DNA of 64,000 nucleotides from assembly GCF_024730785.1 (NCBI RefSeq), contig NZ_CP102830.1, positions 2,108,001 to 2,172,000 on the forward strand, read 5' to 3'. A model generated the notes under the pieces. It saw only the letters and a list, made by a program, of their open reading frames with translations, made no database searches and was not told the DNA's origin. Positions 51,862 through 61,478 of this stretch are shown here, piece by piece. Each line of letters opens with the position of its first letter. The first letter of the stretch is position 1. This DNA comes from Pseudomonas sp. LS44. Its GTDB lineage: Bacteria > Pseudomonadota > Gammaproteobacteria > Pseudomonadales > Pseudomonadaceae. The translations under genes and the position numbers were made by a program.

Positions 51862-53559
51862 ATGAGCGCCACACACGAACATGCGACCTTGCTTCACCGC
51901 TTTCTCGACTGGGAAAGCCGCCAGCCCGATACGGTCTATCTGACCCAACCGCTTGAGGACGGCTCGGTGGTCGAGTACCGCTGGGGTGAAGTCGGCGACC
52001 AGGCGCGTCGCATGGCGACGTACCTGCAGTCGCTGGGCCTGCCGCCCAAGTCGGCGATCGCCATCCTCGGCAAGAACACCGCGCACTGGATCATCGCTGA
52101 CCTGGCGATCTGGCTGGCCGGGCACGTCAGCGTGCCGATCTACTCGACCGCCAATGCCAGCACGGTGGGTTATGTGCTCGCGCACTCCGGTGCCCGGCTG
52201 ATGTTCGTCGGCCGCCTGGACGGCGACGCCGCCGGCTGGCTCGATGTCAGCGCCGCGGTGCCGGCGGAATTGCCGCTGATCAACCTGCCGCGCTCGGCGC
52301 GCAGCGAAGGCCTGGCCTGGGAGAAACTGATGGCCAGCTGCGCGCCACTGGCCGAACCGCTGCTGCCGGCGCCGGACGAACTGGCAACCATCACCTACAC
52401 CTCCGGCAGTACCGGTAACCCGAAAGGCGTGATGCTCAGCTTCGCCGCGATGCACGACGTACTGCCCGTCACCCGGGTGATGTACAACGGCGGCCGTGGC
52501 ACCAGTACGTCCGATCGCCTGCTGTCCTACCTGCCGCTGGCGCATACCGCCGAACGCGCCGTAGTCGAGGCGCTGTCGCTGTACAGCGGCTGCCAGGTGT
52601 TCTTCAACGAGAGCCTGGCGACCTTCGCCGACGACCTGCGCCGGGCGCGACCGACCATTTTCATGTCGGTGCCGCGCCTGTGGGGCAAGTTCTATCACGG
52701 TATCAACGAGCGGATTGCGCCGGCGGTGCAGGCGGCGGCGTTCGCTGATTCGGAGCAGGCGCCGGTGATGAAGGGGCAGATTCTCGGCGCGCTCGGGCTC
52801 GACCAGGTGCACACCGGGATGTCCGGCTCGGCGCCGCTGCCGGCGGCCGTCCATGCCTGGTACCGCCAGCTCGGACTGGAGCTGATCGAGGGCTACGGGA
52901 TGTCGGAAAACTTCGGTACCTCACATTTCAGTCGCCCGGGAGATGTCCGCATCGGCTACGTCGGCGCAGCCCTTCCCGAAGTCGAATGCCGGATCGCCGC
53001 GGACGGGGAAATCCTCGTGCGTAGCCCGGGGCAGATGCTCGGCTACTACCGCGAGCCTGAGTTGACCGTCGAGAGCTACACCGAGGACGGGCTGTTCCGT
53101 ACCGGCGACCGTGGCGAGCTGGACGAGACGGGGCGCTTGCGTATCACCGGGCGGGTCAAGGATCTGTTCAAGACCGCCAAGGGCAAGTACGTCGCGCCGG
53201 TACCGATCGAGGCCAAACTGGGTAACCACCAGACCATCGAAGCGTCCTGCGTGATCGGCGTGGGACTGGCGCAGCCGATCGGCCTGCTCAATGTGGCGCC
53301 GGACACCCGCGCGGCGCTTGCCGACGCAGCGACGTGCGAGCAGATCGGCGCCGAGCTGGAGGCGCTGCTGGCCGAGGTCAACGCGCAGTTGGAGGCGCAT
53401 GAGCAACTGGACTGCCTGGTCGTCGTGCAGGAGCCCTGGAGCATCGAGAACGGCTTGCTCACGCCGACCCTGAAGATCCGCCGCAACCTTATCGAGGAGC
53501 GTTACCACGCGGCGGCCGAAACCTGGGGATCGAGCCGCTGCAAGGTCATCTTCGAGTAG
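51862..53559 (+). CDS. Long-chain acyl-CoA synthetase-like (AMP-binding) protein
   Basis: 565-residue adenylate-forming ligase of the FadD15/FAA1-like branch. The P-loop YTSGSTGNPKG is at 179-189, EGYGMSENFG in the middle, then RTGDRGELDETGRLRITGR and the KTAKGKY segment. It activates a carboxylic acid with ATP and CoA at the membrane or in the cytosol. ATG 51862, with AGGA six bases upstream, is preferred over ATG 51820, which has no ribosome site. It follows the degenerate thiolase by 77 bases and is probably the last gene of the operon starting at 46445. Confidence 0.9.
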   Translation: MSATHEHATLLHRFLDWESRQPDTVYLTQPLEDGSVVEYRWGEVGDQARRMATYLQSLGLPPKSAIAILGKNTAHWIIADLAIWLAGHVSVPIYSTANASTVGYVLAHSGARLMFVGRLDGDAAGWLDVSAAVPAELPLINLPRSARSEGLAWEKLMASCAPLAEPLLPAPDELATITYTSGSTGNPKGVMLSFAAMHDVLPVTRVMYNGGRGTSTSDRLLSYLPLAHTAERAVVEALSLYSGCQVFFNESLATFADDLRRARPTIFMSVPRLWGKFYHGINERIAPAVQAAAFADSEQAPVMKGQILGALGLDQVHTGMSGSAPLPAAVHAWYRQLGLELIEGYGMSENFGTSHFSRPGDVRIGYVGAALPEVECRIAADGEILVRSPGQMLGYYREPELTVESYTEDGLFRTGDRGELDETGRLRITGRVKDLFKTAKGKYVAPVPIEAKLGNHQTIEASCVIGVGLAQPIGLLNVAPDTRAALADAATCEQIGAELEALLAEVNAQLEAHEQLDCLVVVQEPWSIENGLLTPTLKIRRNLIEERYHAAAETWGSSRCKVIFE

Positions 53560-53613
53560 TCCGCATTGGGCCGGCCTTTTCATGGCCATCGATTCGTGTT
53601 GAGCAGCGCTTTT

Positions 53614-53718
53614 GTAGGGTGGGTTAGCCGCGTAGCGGCGTAACCCACCAGCGGTGCCAACCTGGGCACCGATGTCCAGCACGGGTGGTGGGTTACGCCT
53701 ACGGCTAACCCACCCTAC
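53614..53718. repeat. GTAGGGTGGGTTAGCC palindromic repeat, copy 3
   Basis: 105-bp element with the same arms as copy 1 (GTAGGGTGGGTTAGCC ... GGCTAACCCACCCTAC). The inner part (CACCGATGTCCAGCA) is also related to copy 1. Confidence 0.8.
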
Positions 53719-53749
53719 GGGGCTTCGAGTAAACCCGCGTGGTGACCAG

Positions 53750-53777
53750 CATGGCCGATCCTCCAGGATCGGCCATG
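53750..53777. repeat. Inverted repeat CATGGCCGATCCT / AGGATCGGCCATG
   Basis: Perfect 13-bp arms around a 2-base centre, 90 bases before the synthetase start. It could be a hairpin at the end of the upstream operon or an operator (for example for the TetR at 55707); there is no U-run. Confidence 0.5.
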
Positions 53778-53867
53778 TCGTTTCCGACTCCCCCCTCCAT
53801 CGCAGGGGGGAGGATTAGATCGGGCAGGCGCATAACTCGGGAGCCAATAACAAGAACGAGACTTCCG

Positions 53868-55439
53868 ATGAAGATGAACTTCGCCCGTACCTTTGCCCAA
53901 CTCGCGGTTCGTTACGGCGACCACGAGGCATTGGTCAATATCGAGCGGCAGCGGCGCTACAGCTTCGCCGAGCTGCACCGGCTGACCAACCGGATCGTCA
54001 ACATGATGCGCGAGCGCCTGCAGCTACGGCGCGGCGACCGCTACCTGTGCATTCTGGAGAACGACAACCTGTCGTTGCTGCACACCTGGACCGCGCTCAA
54101 GGGTGAGGCCGCCGCGGCGTTCACCAACTTCCGCGACTCGCTCGACGAGCATGTTGCGCAGGTCGATCAACTGCAGCCGAAGGTGGTGTTCCTCGAAAAC
54201 GCGCTGCTCGAACGCTACTTCGACTGGTTGCAGGCCCGCGGCATCAGCGTGGTCTGCATGGACCCGCCGACCGTCAGGCGTGAGGGTCTGTACGTCTTCG
54301 ACGAGTTGCTGGACGGCGTCGGCGACCACGACCCCGGCGTGGAGAGCGACCCGCGCACGGATATCCTGATCTACCGCTTCACCGGCGGCACCACCGGCAA
54401 GAGCAAGTGCGCGCAGTACACCATGGACAACTGGCTGGCCTGCCGCGACGCCTTCTATGCCGAGAGCGAGCAGGCCTTCGATGCCGCAACCCGTCTGCTG
54501 CACATGGCGCCGATCAGCCATGGCTCGGGGCTGAGCGTGCTGGCCACGCTGTTCCGTGGCGGTTGTACGCTGACCCAGAACGCGCCGGACCTCGCCCTGT
54601 GGTGCCGCAACATCGAGGCCGAGGGGGTCACCGTCGGTTCGCTGGTGCCGACCCTGCTGTATCGCCTGCTCGACATGCCGGAGGCCAGCGACCACGACCT
54701 GTCCAGCCTGCAGACCATTTACTACGGCGCCGCGCCAATGAGCCCGAGCAAGCTCGCGCAATTGCAGCAGCGCTTCGGCAATGTCTTCCTGCAGATTTAC
54801 GGAGCCACCGAATGCTTGCAGTCGGTGGCCACGCTGAGCAAGGCCGACCACCTGTTGGCCGACGCGGCCGGCCGGCTCGCTTCGGCGGGGCGGGTGGCGC
54901 CAGGCGTCGAGCTGATGATCGTCGACGAGCAGGGCGCGGAGGTTGAAGCCGGCGCCACCGGCGAGATCTGGTTGCGCAGCCGGGCCACCATCGGCGGCTA
55001 TCACGGCAATCCCGAGGCGACCGCTGCCGAGTTCAGCAACGGCTTCTGGAGGTCGGGTGATCTGGGGTGTGTCGACGAGCTGGGTTACCTGTTCATCGTC
55101 GATCGCAAGAAAGACATGATCATCACCGGCGGCTTCAACGTCTATGCGGTCGAGGTGGAGGCGGCGCTCAATGCCCATCCGGACGTGGCGATCTCCGCCG
55201 TGGTCGGCATCCCCCATGCGGAATGGGGCGAGGCGGTGCATGCCGAGGTGGTGGTGAGGGTTGGCACGCAGCCGTCAGTGGCGGAGCTGATCGAGCACGT
55301 CAAAGGTCGGCTGGGACGTTTCAAGGCGCCCAAATCGCTGCTGCTGGTCAGCGAGCTGCCGGTCAGCCCGGTCGGCAAGGTGCTGCGCCGCCAGGTGCGC
55401 GACAAGTATTGGAAGGACCTGGGGCGGCGGATTTCCTGA
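53868..55439 (+). CDS. Acyl-CoA synthetase (AMP-binding), paralogue of the partial gene at 1-945
   Basis: 523-residue adenylate-forming ligase. The P-loop RFTGGTTGKSK is at 170-180, followed by Cys instead of Gly. QIYGATECLQS near 310, then FWRSGDLGCVDELGYLF, DRKKDMIITGGFNVY and the C-terminal Lys in SPVGKVLRR complete the fold. The start at ATG 53868 gives MKMNFART, parallel to MTTMNFART in the paralogue; a long in-frame extension is rejected. The ribosome site is weak. It stands after a repeat-rich gap and 267 bases before the TetR gene, so TetR control is plausible. Confidence 0.9.
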   Translation: MKMNFARTFAQLAVRYGDHEALVNIERQRRYSFAELHRLTNRIVNMMRERLQLRRGDRYLCILENDNLSLLHTWTALKGEAAAAFTNFRDSLDEHVAQVDQLQPKVVFLENALLERYFDWLQARGISVVCMDPPTVRREGLYVFDELLDGVGDHDPGVESDPRTDILIYRFTGGTTGKSKCAQYTMDNWLACRDAFYAESEQAFDAATRLLHMAPISHGSGLSVLATLFRGGCTLTQNAPDLALWCRNIEAEGVTVGSLVPTLLYRLLDMPEASDHDLSSLQTIYYGAAPMSPSKLAQLQQRFGNVFLQIYGATECLQSVATLSKADHLLADAAGRLASAGRVAPGVELMIVDEQGAEVEAGATGEIWLRSRATIGGYHGNPEATAAEFSNGFWRSGDLGCVDELGYLFIVDRKKDMIITGGFNVYAVEVEAALNAHPDVAISAVVGIPHAEWGEAVHAEVVVRVGTQPSVAELIEHVKGRLGRFKAPKSLLLVSELPVSPVGKVLRRQVRDKYWKDLGRRIS

Positions 55440-55706
55440 GCGCGCCCAAAACCGTCTCCTCGGGAGGGGACGACGTCGCTCCGGCGCGCTGTCCCGACGA
55501 GTCATGCGGACCTACTCTGAAGGAGTGGAAGGGGCCGGGGTGTGGACTGTTATTGTGATGAAATGGAGCCTTACACGACACCCAAGCGGAGGCCTCGAAG
55601 CTACCCCCGTTGCTCAGCGACGGGGGGCTCACCCTGGCCGACCCGCAGCATTTTTTGAGTGCGCCCGCTCTGCCGCACGAGGGACGCCACCGCCAGGAGA
55701 AACGAT

Positions 55707-56390
55707 ATGAGCAAGCCCCCCATCGACGAATCGCGACCCGGTGCCGATGGTGTGTTGCGAGTCGAGGTGCCTGCCCAGCAGCGCAAATCGCCGCGCCAGG
55801 CACGTTCCATCGCCTTGGTCGACGCCCTCAAGCAGACCGCCCGGCAGATCCTCGAACGGCATGGAAGGGATGAGCTGACGACCTTGCGTCTGGCGGAAGA
55901 GGCGGGTGTTGCCACCAGTTCCATCTACGAGTATTTCCCGACCATGGAGGCGCTGATCGCCGCCATCTACGAGGACGTCCGCAAGGAAGTGCGCACCGAA
56001 CTGCTGACCAGAATCGCCGCGCTGCCGGCCGACACCACACTGTACGACGGCATCGTGCTGACCATCGAGGTCGGCCTCAATCTCTATCTCCAGAAGATCC
56101 GCTTCGATCCGGAGTTCAGCGTGCGCTCGACCCACTACGACGAGTTGGTAAGGCTCGACGTGGTCAAGGCGCGAGAGGAGCTGTCCGGTAGCGCGACCGA
56201 GGCACTGATGTGCCGCTTCGCCGATGAGGTCCTGGTCCGCGACAAAGACAAGGCGCACTTTTTGGTCTTCCACACTTTACTCGCCCTGTCCCGGGCGATC
56301 CTCCTGGAACGCCCCAGCTACTTGACCGAAAAGGATACGGTGCAGATGCTCGCGCGCATGGTGCATGCGCTGCTGACGACTGCGGAGTGA
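55707..56390 (+). CDS. TetR-family transcriptional regulator
   Basis: 227-residue repressor. An N-terminal extension of about 30 residues precedes the helix-turn-helix around 57-80 (TLRLAEEAGVATSSIYEYFP), followed by a helical ligand domain. ATG 55707 is fixed by AGGAG seven bases upstream. TetR regulators beside acyl-CoA genes often bind acyl-CoA esters; that role is inferred. It follows the synthetase at 53868 on the same strand and is closed by a strong bidirectional terminator. Confidence 0.92.
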   Translation: MSKPPIDESRPGADGVLRVEVPAQQRKSPRQARSIALVDALKQTARQILERHGRDELTTLRLAEEAGVATSSIYEYFPTMEALIAAIYEDVRKEVRTELLTRIAALPADTTLYDGIVLTIEVGLNLYLQKIRFDPEFSVRSTHYDELVRLDVVKAREELSGSATEALMCRFADEVLVRDKDKAHFLVFHTLLALSRAILLERPSYLTEKDTVQMLARMVHALLTTAE

Positions 56391-56430
56391 CTCGCTAAGA
56401 ACGGTGCGCCGGCAATGTCGGTGATGAAAC

Positions 56431-56460
56431 GAAAAACGGCGCCCGAGGGCGCCGTTTTTC
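56431..56460. terminator. Bidirectional Rho-independent terminator
   Basis: GAAAAACGGCGCCC pairs with GGGCGCCGTTTTTC with a very short loop; A- and T-runs flank the GC stem. It lies between the convergent TetR gene and the DUF1329 gene and can serve both. Confidence 0.92.
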
Positions 56461-56476
56461 ATTGGGCTAACAAGGT

Positions 56477-57853
56477 TTAACGGATACCGGCGTTGCGCAG
56501 CGATGCCGGGGTGAAGTCGGACATCTTGGTCCGTTGACCAAACTGCGGGGCGCTCTTCGCTTCGTTGCTCATCGCTGCGACGATGTAGCGGCCGGCGATC
56601 AGGTCATAGAAGCCCTGCGCCGCAGGCACGTTGACGCCTTGTTCGTACTGCGAGTAGGTGTAGTTTTCACCCACCCGCCACAAGTTGCCTCGGCCGTCGT
56701 AGTGATCGACCTCGACGATGGTCCAGGTGTCCTCGTCGAAGTACATGTCGCGCTTGGCATAGATATGCCGTTCGCCCGGTTTGAGGGTGGCCTGGACTTG
56801 CCAGACCCGGTGCAGCTCGTAGCGGGTCAGATCCTGGTTGATGTGCCCGGGCTTGATGATGTCGGCGTACTTCACGCTGGGCGACTGCAGGTGGTAGTTG
56901 TTGTAGGGGATGTACATCTCCTTTTTGCCCACCAGCTTCCAGTCGTAGCGGTCCGGTGCGCCGTTCATCATGTCGGCGTTGTCGGAGGTGCGCATGCCGT
57001 CGGAGGCTAGGCCGGGGGCGTCGTAGGCCAATTGCGGGGCGCGCCGCACGCGGCGCTGGCCGGCGTTGTAGGCCCAGGCTCTACGCGGCTCCTTAACCTG
57101 GTCGATGGTCTCGTGGGCCATCGACACGTTGCCCGCCAGGCGTGCCGGGCCGGTGACCGCGAAGATGTAGTAGAACAGCACGTTGGCCGACTCTTTCGGG
57201 TCTGCGCCGTCCATGTATTGCGGGAAGCTGTTCTTGTCGTTGGTGTCGACGATGGTGTAGGCGCCATTGACTTGCGGAGCCGCCTGGGCCGCCCAGCGCT
57301 GAATGTTCTTGCCGCGATAGCGGGTCTGGTGGTTCCAGTACACCTCCACGCCGTTCTTCGGAATGGGGAAGGCGTAGTTGCGCGACTCGGTGAAGTGCTC
57401 CAGGCCGTTGCCGTCGCTGATCAGTTTCACGTTCACCGCGCTCTTCTTCGCCGCCTCGTAGATTTCCTGCGGGTTGGCCGCGCTGCGCTCGGTTTTGTAC
57501 ACCGGGATTTTGTAGGTGCTGGCGTAGCGCTTGAACATCGCCATCTGGCCCGGCGTCAGCTTGTCCTTGTACTGCGCGGCGTTAGCGGCGGTGATGGTGA
57601 ACAGCGGCTTTTCATTGGCGTAGGGATCCGAGAGGAACCCCTTGGCGTCCACGCTACCCGCGCCAGGCTTCAACCCGCCGGTCCAGGCCGGAATGCTGCC
57701 GTCGGCGTTGCCGGCTTTTTCCGCACCCAGCGGGGTCAGCGTGGTGCCGAGCTGGTCGGCTTCCTGCTGCGAAACCGCGGCCATGACGCTGCTGGCCAGC
57801 AGGGACAGCGCGATGACGCCACTTTTGATGATCATGTTTGTTTTTGTTTTCAT
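56477..57853 (-). CDS. Exported DUF1329 (LolB-like fold) protein
   Basis: 458-residue protein with a signal peptide cleaved near residue 25 (VMA), hence periplasmic or outer-membrane associated. It shares QLGTTLTPLGAEKAGNADGS and the DRYDWKLVGKKEMYIPYN segment with the paralogue at 16961. It lies 25 bases downstream of the DUF1302 gene on the same strand, the usual arrangement of these two families, and is presumed to act with it in handling a hydrophobic compound. AGAGGG precedes the ATG. Confidence 0.9.
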   Translation of the reverse strand: MKTKTNMIIKSGVIALSLLASSVMAAVSQQEADQLGTTLTPLGAEKAGNADGSIPAWTGGLKPGAGSVDAKGFLSDPYANEKPLFTITAANAAQYKDKLTPGQMAMFKRYASTYKIPVYKTERSAANPQEIYEAAKKSAVNVKLISDGNGLEHFTESRNYAFPIPKNGVEVYWNHQTRYRGKNIQRWAAQAAPQVNGAYTIVDTNDKNSFPQYMDGADPKESANVLFYYIFAVTGPARLAGNVSMAHETIDQVKEPRRAWAYNAGQRRVRRAPQLAYDAPGLASDGMRTSDNADMMNGAPDRYDWKLVGKKEMYIPYNNYHLQSPSVKYADIIKPGHINQDLTRYELHRVWQVQATLKPGERHIYAKRDMYFDEDTWTIVEVDHYDGRGNLWRVGENYTYSQYEQGVNVPAAQGFYDLIAGRYIVAAMSNEAKSAPQFGQRTKMSDFTPASLRNAGIR

Positions 57854-57878
57854 GCAATTACCCTCTGCCGATAACGGC

Positions 57879-59816
57879 TCAGAAGTTCACGCCGAGGCTG
57901 AGCGCGACGAAGTCACGATCGGTGTTGGTGTTGAAGTCGCCGCCGAAGAAGTCGGTGTAGCTGAGGCTGGCGGTGTAGGTGTTCAGGTAGTCCGCATCCA
58001 GACCGACGCTGACGGCCTTGACGCCTTCCTCGAAGTTCGGACCAAAGCCCTCCACGTCATGCGACCAGGCCACGTTCGGTGTCAGGTTGATGCCAGCGAA
58101 CACGTTGCTGTAGTTCAGGCTGGCGCGGGTGCGGTAGCCCCAGGAGTCGGTGGTGTAGAAGCCGTGGCTGGTGCAGTTGTTCCGCTGCGTGCTGGTCGGG
58201 GTGGCGCAGACTGAGGTGTTCAGCGCGCCAGGGAGTTCGCCGGCGCCCCAGACCGGGCTGCGGCCGAAACGTACGTCGGTGCCGTCGGACTTGCCTAGGC
58301 CGTTGATGCGGTTGTAGCCAATCTCGCCCACCAGGGTCAGGCGGCTGGCGCCCAAAACCTGGTCGATGAAGTGGGTGGCGGTCATCTGCGCCTGGACCAC
58401 CGGCATGCGTTTGTAGCCTGGCAGGTCGCCGCCCAGCGAACGGGTGGTTTCTCCGGAGGTGAAAACCGGCGAAGTGGCCCCGGAGAAGGTGGCCGGGTTG
58501 GTCGCGTGCAGCGCCGCCAGGTTGAGGTCGGGGGTGTTGATCTGCAGCGGCATGTTCGGCCGGTAGCTGACTTCGCCACCCAGCGAGGTGCCGCCGACGT
58601 TGGTTTGGAAGCTCAGGCCGTAGAGGCGGATGTCTTCCGGGTAGTCCACGAAGTAGCGCGCAGCTCGGACCTGGTCGAACTGGCGCTGACCGCCCGCCAC
58701 TTGCAGAGCGGTAGTGATCTGCGCGGGCGTACGACCTGCTGCGATAAGGCTGTTGCGCAGGGCGCCGATCTCGCCTGCCGTGATCGACGGCACGGTGGTC
58801 TGCTTGAAGCTCAGGTACGGGTTGCGGCTGTGATAGTTCATCAGGTAAGCACCGAATTCGGTGTCGTTGGCTTCCGGCACGAACCAGCGCAAGGCCAAAC
58901 CGTACTGACCGCCGTCACGGGCGTCGTTGTCCTTGGCGCGCGGCATGTAGACGTCATCCGTTGCCGCATTCCCGCCCGCGAGAATCGTCGCAGCGGAGGC
59001 AGTATTCCTGGCTACACCGGGCGCGAGGTCGGGGCCGGCGAACACCAGGCGGTCGTTACAACCCTTCGGCAAGGGGTCAGAACCGAAGAAGGTGCCGCAG
59101 TTGTCGGTTACCGTCTTTTCCCATTCGATCTGATAGAAGGCCTCGGCGTTGAGGTTCTCCGACAGGCCCTGGGACAGGTAGAACATGTTGACCGGGATCA
59201 GGCCTTCTTTGACCTCAGAGCCGGGACGGCGCAACGCGGCGACGTCGATCGGGTTGATGCTGTTGATCGAGTTACCGATGAAGGTGCTCTCACCCCAGCT
59301 CACCACCTGCTTACCCAGGCGCACGTTGCCCGACAGGTCGCCGATGTTGTAGTTGTGGTAGACAAAGGTGTCGAGGAACATCGCGCCCGAGGATTGGGCG
59401 GCGCGGTCGCGACCGCTGTCATCGATGTCGTAGAACAGGCGGTGCTCGTCCTTCAGCTCGAAGTCATACCAGTACTTGCCGCGGACGAACACGCCGCTGT
59501 CGCCGTATTTCAGCTCCAGATCATGAATGCCCTTGAAGATTTTCGAGAAGGTTTCGCCCTTCTTGAAGTTCTTGCGGTTGTCGTCCGCGGTGCGGGTTGC
59601 CGAATAACCACGCATGCCCAAGGTGTTGGCGGGGTGGATGAACTCGGGGTCCGGGCCGTCTGCGGCCCAACTGGCACCCACAGAGAGTGACGAATCGAAG
59701 CTGCCCTCGATTTCCCCAATTTGGAAGCTAACGGCCTGGGCCTGAGATGCGACGCCCACTGCAATGGCGGCGGCCAGCAGGTGGGGTTGGAAGACTCCGG
59801 ATTTTCTTATTGTCAT
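57879..59816 (-). CDS. DUF1302 outer-membrane protein
   Basis: 645-residue protein. A signal peptide ends at SQAQA (about residue 28), and the C-terminus finishes VALSLGVNF, an outer-membrane beta-barrel signal with terminal Phe. Regular amphipathic strands and many Asn, Gly and Tyr residues support a barrel. ATG 59816 is chosen because GGAGCG lies just upstream and the signal peptide follows directly; the 33-codon extension is rejected. First gene of the DUF1302-DUF1329 pair, divergent from the thiolase at 60203. A role in uptake of a poorly soluble substrate is inferred from family context. Confidence 0.9.
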   Translation of the reverse strand: MTIRKSGVFQPHLLAAAIAVGVASQAQAVSFQIGEIEGSFDSSLSVGASWAADGPDPEFIHPANTLGMRGYSATRTADDNRKNFKKGETFSKIFKGIHDLELKYGDSGVFVRGKYWYDFELKDEHRLFYDIDDSGRDRAAQSSGAMFLDTFVYHNYNIGDLSGNVRLGKQVVSWGESTFIGNSINSINPIDVAALRRPGSEVKEGLIPVNMFYLSQGLSENLNAEAFYQIEWEKTVTDNCGTFFGSDPLPKGCNDRLVFAGPDLAPGVARNTASAATILAGGNAATDDVYMPRAKDNDARDGGQYGLALRWFVPEANDTEFGAYLMNYHSRNPYLSFKQTTVPSITAGEIGALRNSLIAAGRTPAQITTALQVAGGQRQFDQVRAARYFVDYPEDIRLYGLSFQTNVGGTSLGGEVSYRPNMPLQINTPDLNLAALHATNPATFSGATSPVFTSGETTRSLGGDLPGYKRMPVVQAQMTATHFIDQVLGASRLTLVGEIGYNRINGLGKSDGTDVRFGRSPVWGAGELPGALNTSVCATPTSTQRNNCTSHGFYTTDSWGYRTRASLNYSNVFAGINLTPNVAWSHDVEGFGPNFEEGVKAVSVGLDADYLNTYTASLSYTDFFGGDFNTNTDRDFVALSLGVNF

Positions 59817-60202
59817 GCGGCGCTCCAAAGACGGTTGCAATAGGACGAAGGGCGAACGGCTCAAACCCAGCTGATCAATTGGGTTGCCGCGAGCGGCGTG
59901 GGTGAGCGGCTGCAACGCCGGCGTTGGCCGTTGTCGCGCTTGCCTTTCTGAACGTGTGTCGGTGCTCGATCAGCGGGCCAAACGCTAATCCCGCAGACAG
60001 CCACTCCCCCCCCCTAAGGGGAGGGGGCTACTCCTTTTGGGTGATATTTCGGTGGGCCGCCGCGTTGGCGCGGCAAAGGCCGATCCCCCTCGACAGGAGG
60101 GGGCGCGCCATTGCCGGAGTGGATGACCATCGCTCCATGGTCGCTGTGTCGCCGCTGTGTGAGCGATGAGCAAGGTCCTGTCACCTGTCCCTGGAGAAAG
60201 AT
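59817..60202. promoter_or_regulatory. Divergent promoter region, DUF1302 / thiolase cluster
   Basis: 386-base gap with genes read away from both ends, so two promoters are expected. It has a C-run/G-run hairpin at 60005-60028 and another C/G pair around 60084-60103. I could not assign -35/-10 boxes or an operator with confidence. No gene was seen. Confidence 0.5.
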
Positions 60203-61390
60203 ATGTCGCAGAAAGTCTACGTCGCCGGTGTCGGCATGATTCCGTTTGCCAAGCCCGGCCAGAGCGGTACCTACATCGAGATGGGTGCCGAAGCCATTCG
60301 CCTGGCCCTGAAGGATGCCGGTATCGATTACAAGCTGGTGCAGCAGGCCTATGCCGGCTACGTCTACGGCGACTCCACCAGCGGCCAGTCGGCGCTTTAC
60401 GAAGTGGGTCTGACCGGTATCCCAGTCATCAACGTCAACAACAACTGCGGCAGTGGTTCCTCGGCGCTCTGGCTGGCTCGTCAGGCGGTGGAAAGCGGCA
60501 TGGCCGATTGCGCGCTGGCCTTCGGCTTCGAGCAGATGCAACCGGGCGCCCTGAAAGACCACTGGACCGATCGTCCGGTGACCTACGGCAAGGGCATGGA
60601 CGTGGCACGTCGCGTGTTCCCGGAAGGCGAAGGCATGCCTAACGCTCTGCGCCTGTTCGGCGGCGCCGGCAAGGAACACATGGAGAAGTACGGCACCAAG
60701 ATGGAAACCTTCGCGGCGATCCGCGCCAAGGCCAGCCGTCATGCCGCCAATAACCCGATGTCGGTATTCAAGAAGGTGGTGACCACCGAGGAAGTGATGG
60801 CCGACCCGGTGATCTTCCCTGGTGTGATGACCCGCCTGATGGCTTGCCCGCCGACTTGCGGCGGCGCCGCGGCAATCGTCGTCTCCGAGCGCTTCGCCAA
60901 GAAGCACGGCCTGCGCACCGACGTGGTGATCCTCGCCCAGGCCCTGGTCACCGACCAGCCGGAAGCCTTTGATCCGCCGTCGATGATCAGCGCCGTCGGT
61001 GTTGGCATGACCCGTCAGGGCGCCCGTGAAGTCTACGAGAAAGCCGGTGTCGGCCCGGAAGACATCCGCGTCTGCGAACTGCACGACTGCTTCGCCCAGA
61101 ACGAGCTGCTGACCTACGAAGGCCTGGGCTTCTGCGCCGAAGGCGAAGGCGAGAAGTTCGTCCTGGACGGCGACAACACCTATGGCGGGCGCGTGGTCAC
61201 TAACCCGTCCGGCGGCCTTCTCTCCAAGGGCCACCCGCTGGGTGCCACCGGTCTGGCGCAGTGCTACGAGCTGACCAACCAGCTGCGCGGCACCGCCGGC
61301 GCGCGTCAGGTCGAAGGCCTGCAGCACGCTCTGCAGCACAACCTCGGCCTGGGTGGCGCCGGGATCGTGACCCTGTTCGGTCGCGGCTAA
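60203..61390 (+). CDS. SCP2-type thiolase
   Basis: 395-residue SCPx-type thiolase, close paralogue of the 12204 product. Cys82 in VNNNCGSGS, ELHDCFAQNELL, NPSGGLLSKGHPLGATG and ALQHNLGLGG are all intact. First gene of a plus-strand cluster continuing with two MaoC-fold proteins, an SDR and DUF2889, although a terminator-like hairpin follows it. GGAGAAAG lies before the ATG. Expected to cleave the 3-oxoacyl-CoA made by the SDR at 62456. Confidence 0.92.
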   Translation: MSQKVYVAGVGMIPFAKPGQSGTYIEMGAEAIRLALKDAGIDYKLVQQAYAGYVYGDSTSGQSALYEVGLTGIPVINVNNNCGSGSSALWLARQAVESGMADCALAFGFEQMQPGALKDHWTDRPVTYGKGMDVARRVFPEGEGMPNALRLFGGAGKEHMEKYGTKMETFAAIRAKASRHAANNPMSVFKKVVTTEEVMADPVIFPGVMTRLMACPPTCGGAAAIVVSERFAKKHGLRTDVVILAQALVTDQPEAFDPPSMISAVGVGMTRQGAREVYEKAGVGPEDIRVCELHDCFAQNELLTYEGLGFCAEGEGEKFVLDGDNTYGGRVVTNPSGGLLSKGHPLGATGLAQCYELTNQLRGTAGARQVEGLQHALQHNLGLGGAGIVTLFGRG

Positions 61391-61421
61391 GAACCTCATC
61401 ACGAGATCGTGAACAGGTTCT
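61390..61421. repeat. Shortened (32-bp) TIR repeat, copy 3
   Basis: AGAACCT on the left and AGATCGTGAACAGGTTCT on the right match the outer ends of the elements at 1170 and 45965, with the interior deleted. As in copy 2, the first base is the last base of a stop codon, here that of the thiolase. Confidence 0.7.
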
Positions 61422-61429
61422 AAGTCACC

Positions 61430-61458
61430 GCGCGCCCCGCTCCAGGGGCGCGCCTTTT
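61430..61458 (+). terminator. Rho-independent terminator-like hairpin
   Basis: 9-bp stem GCGCGCCCC / GGGGCGCGC with a 6-base loop, followed by CTTTT. Situated after the thiolase and before the first MaoC gene, so it may reduce read-through into the rest of the cluster. Confidence 0.7.
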
Positions 61459-61478
61459 CACCTGACAGGAATCCCAAA

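Larger units (their letters stand above)
53560..53867. other. 308-base intergenic region with two palindromes
   Basis: Holds the GTAGGGTGGGTTAGCC repeat (53614-53718), a 13-bp inverted repeat (53750-53777) and a perfect 9-bp C/G hairpin CTCCCCCCT/AGGGGGGAG at 53788-53812. The downstream synthetase therefore probably has its own leader. No gene is present. Confidence 0.6.
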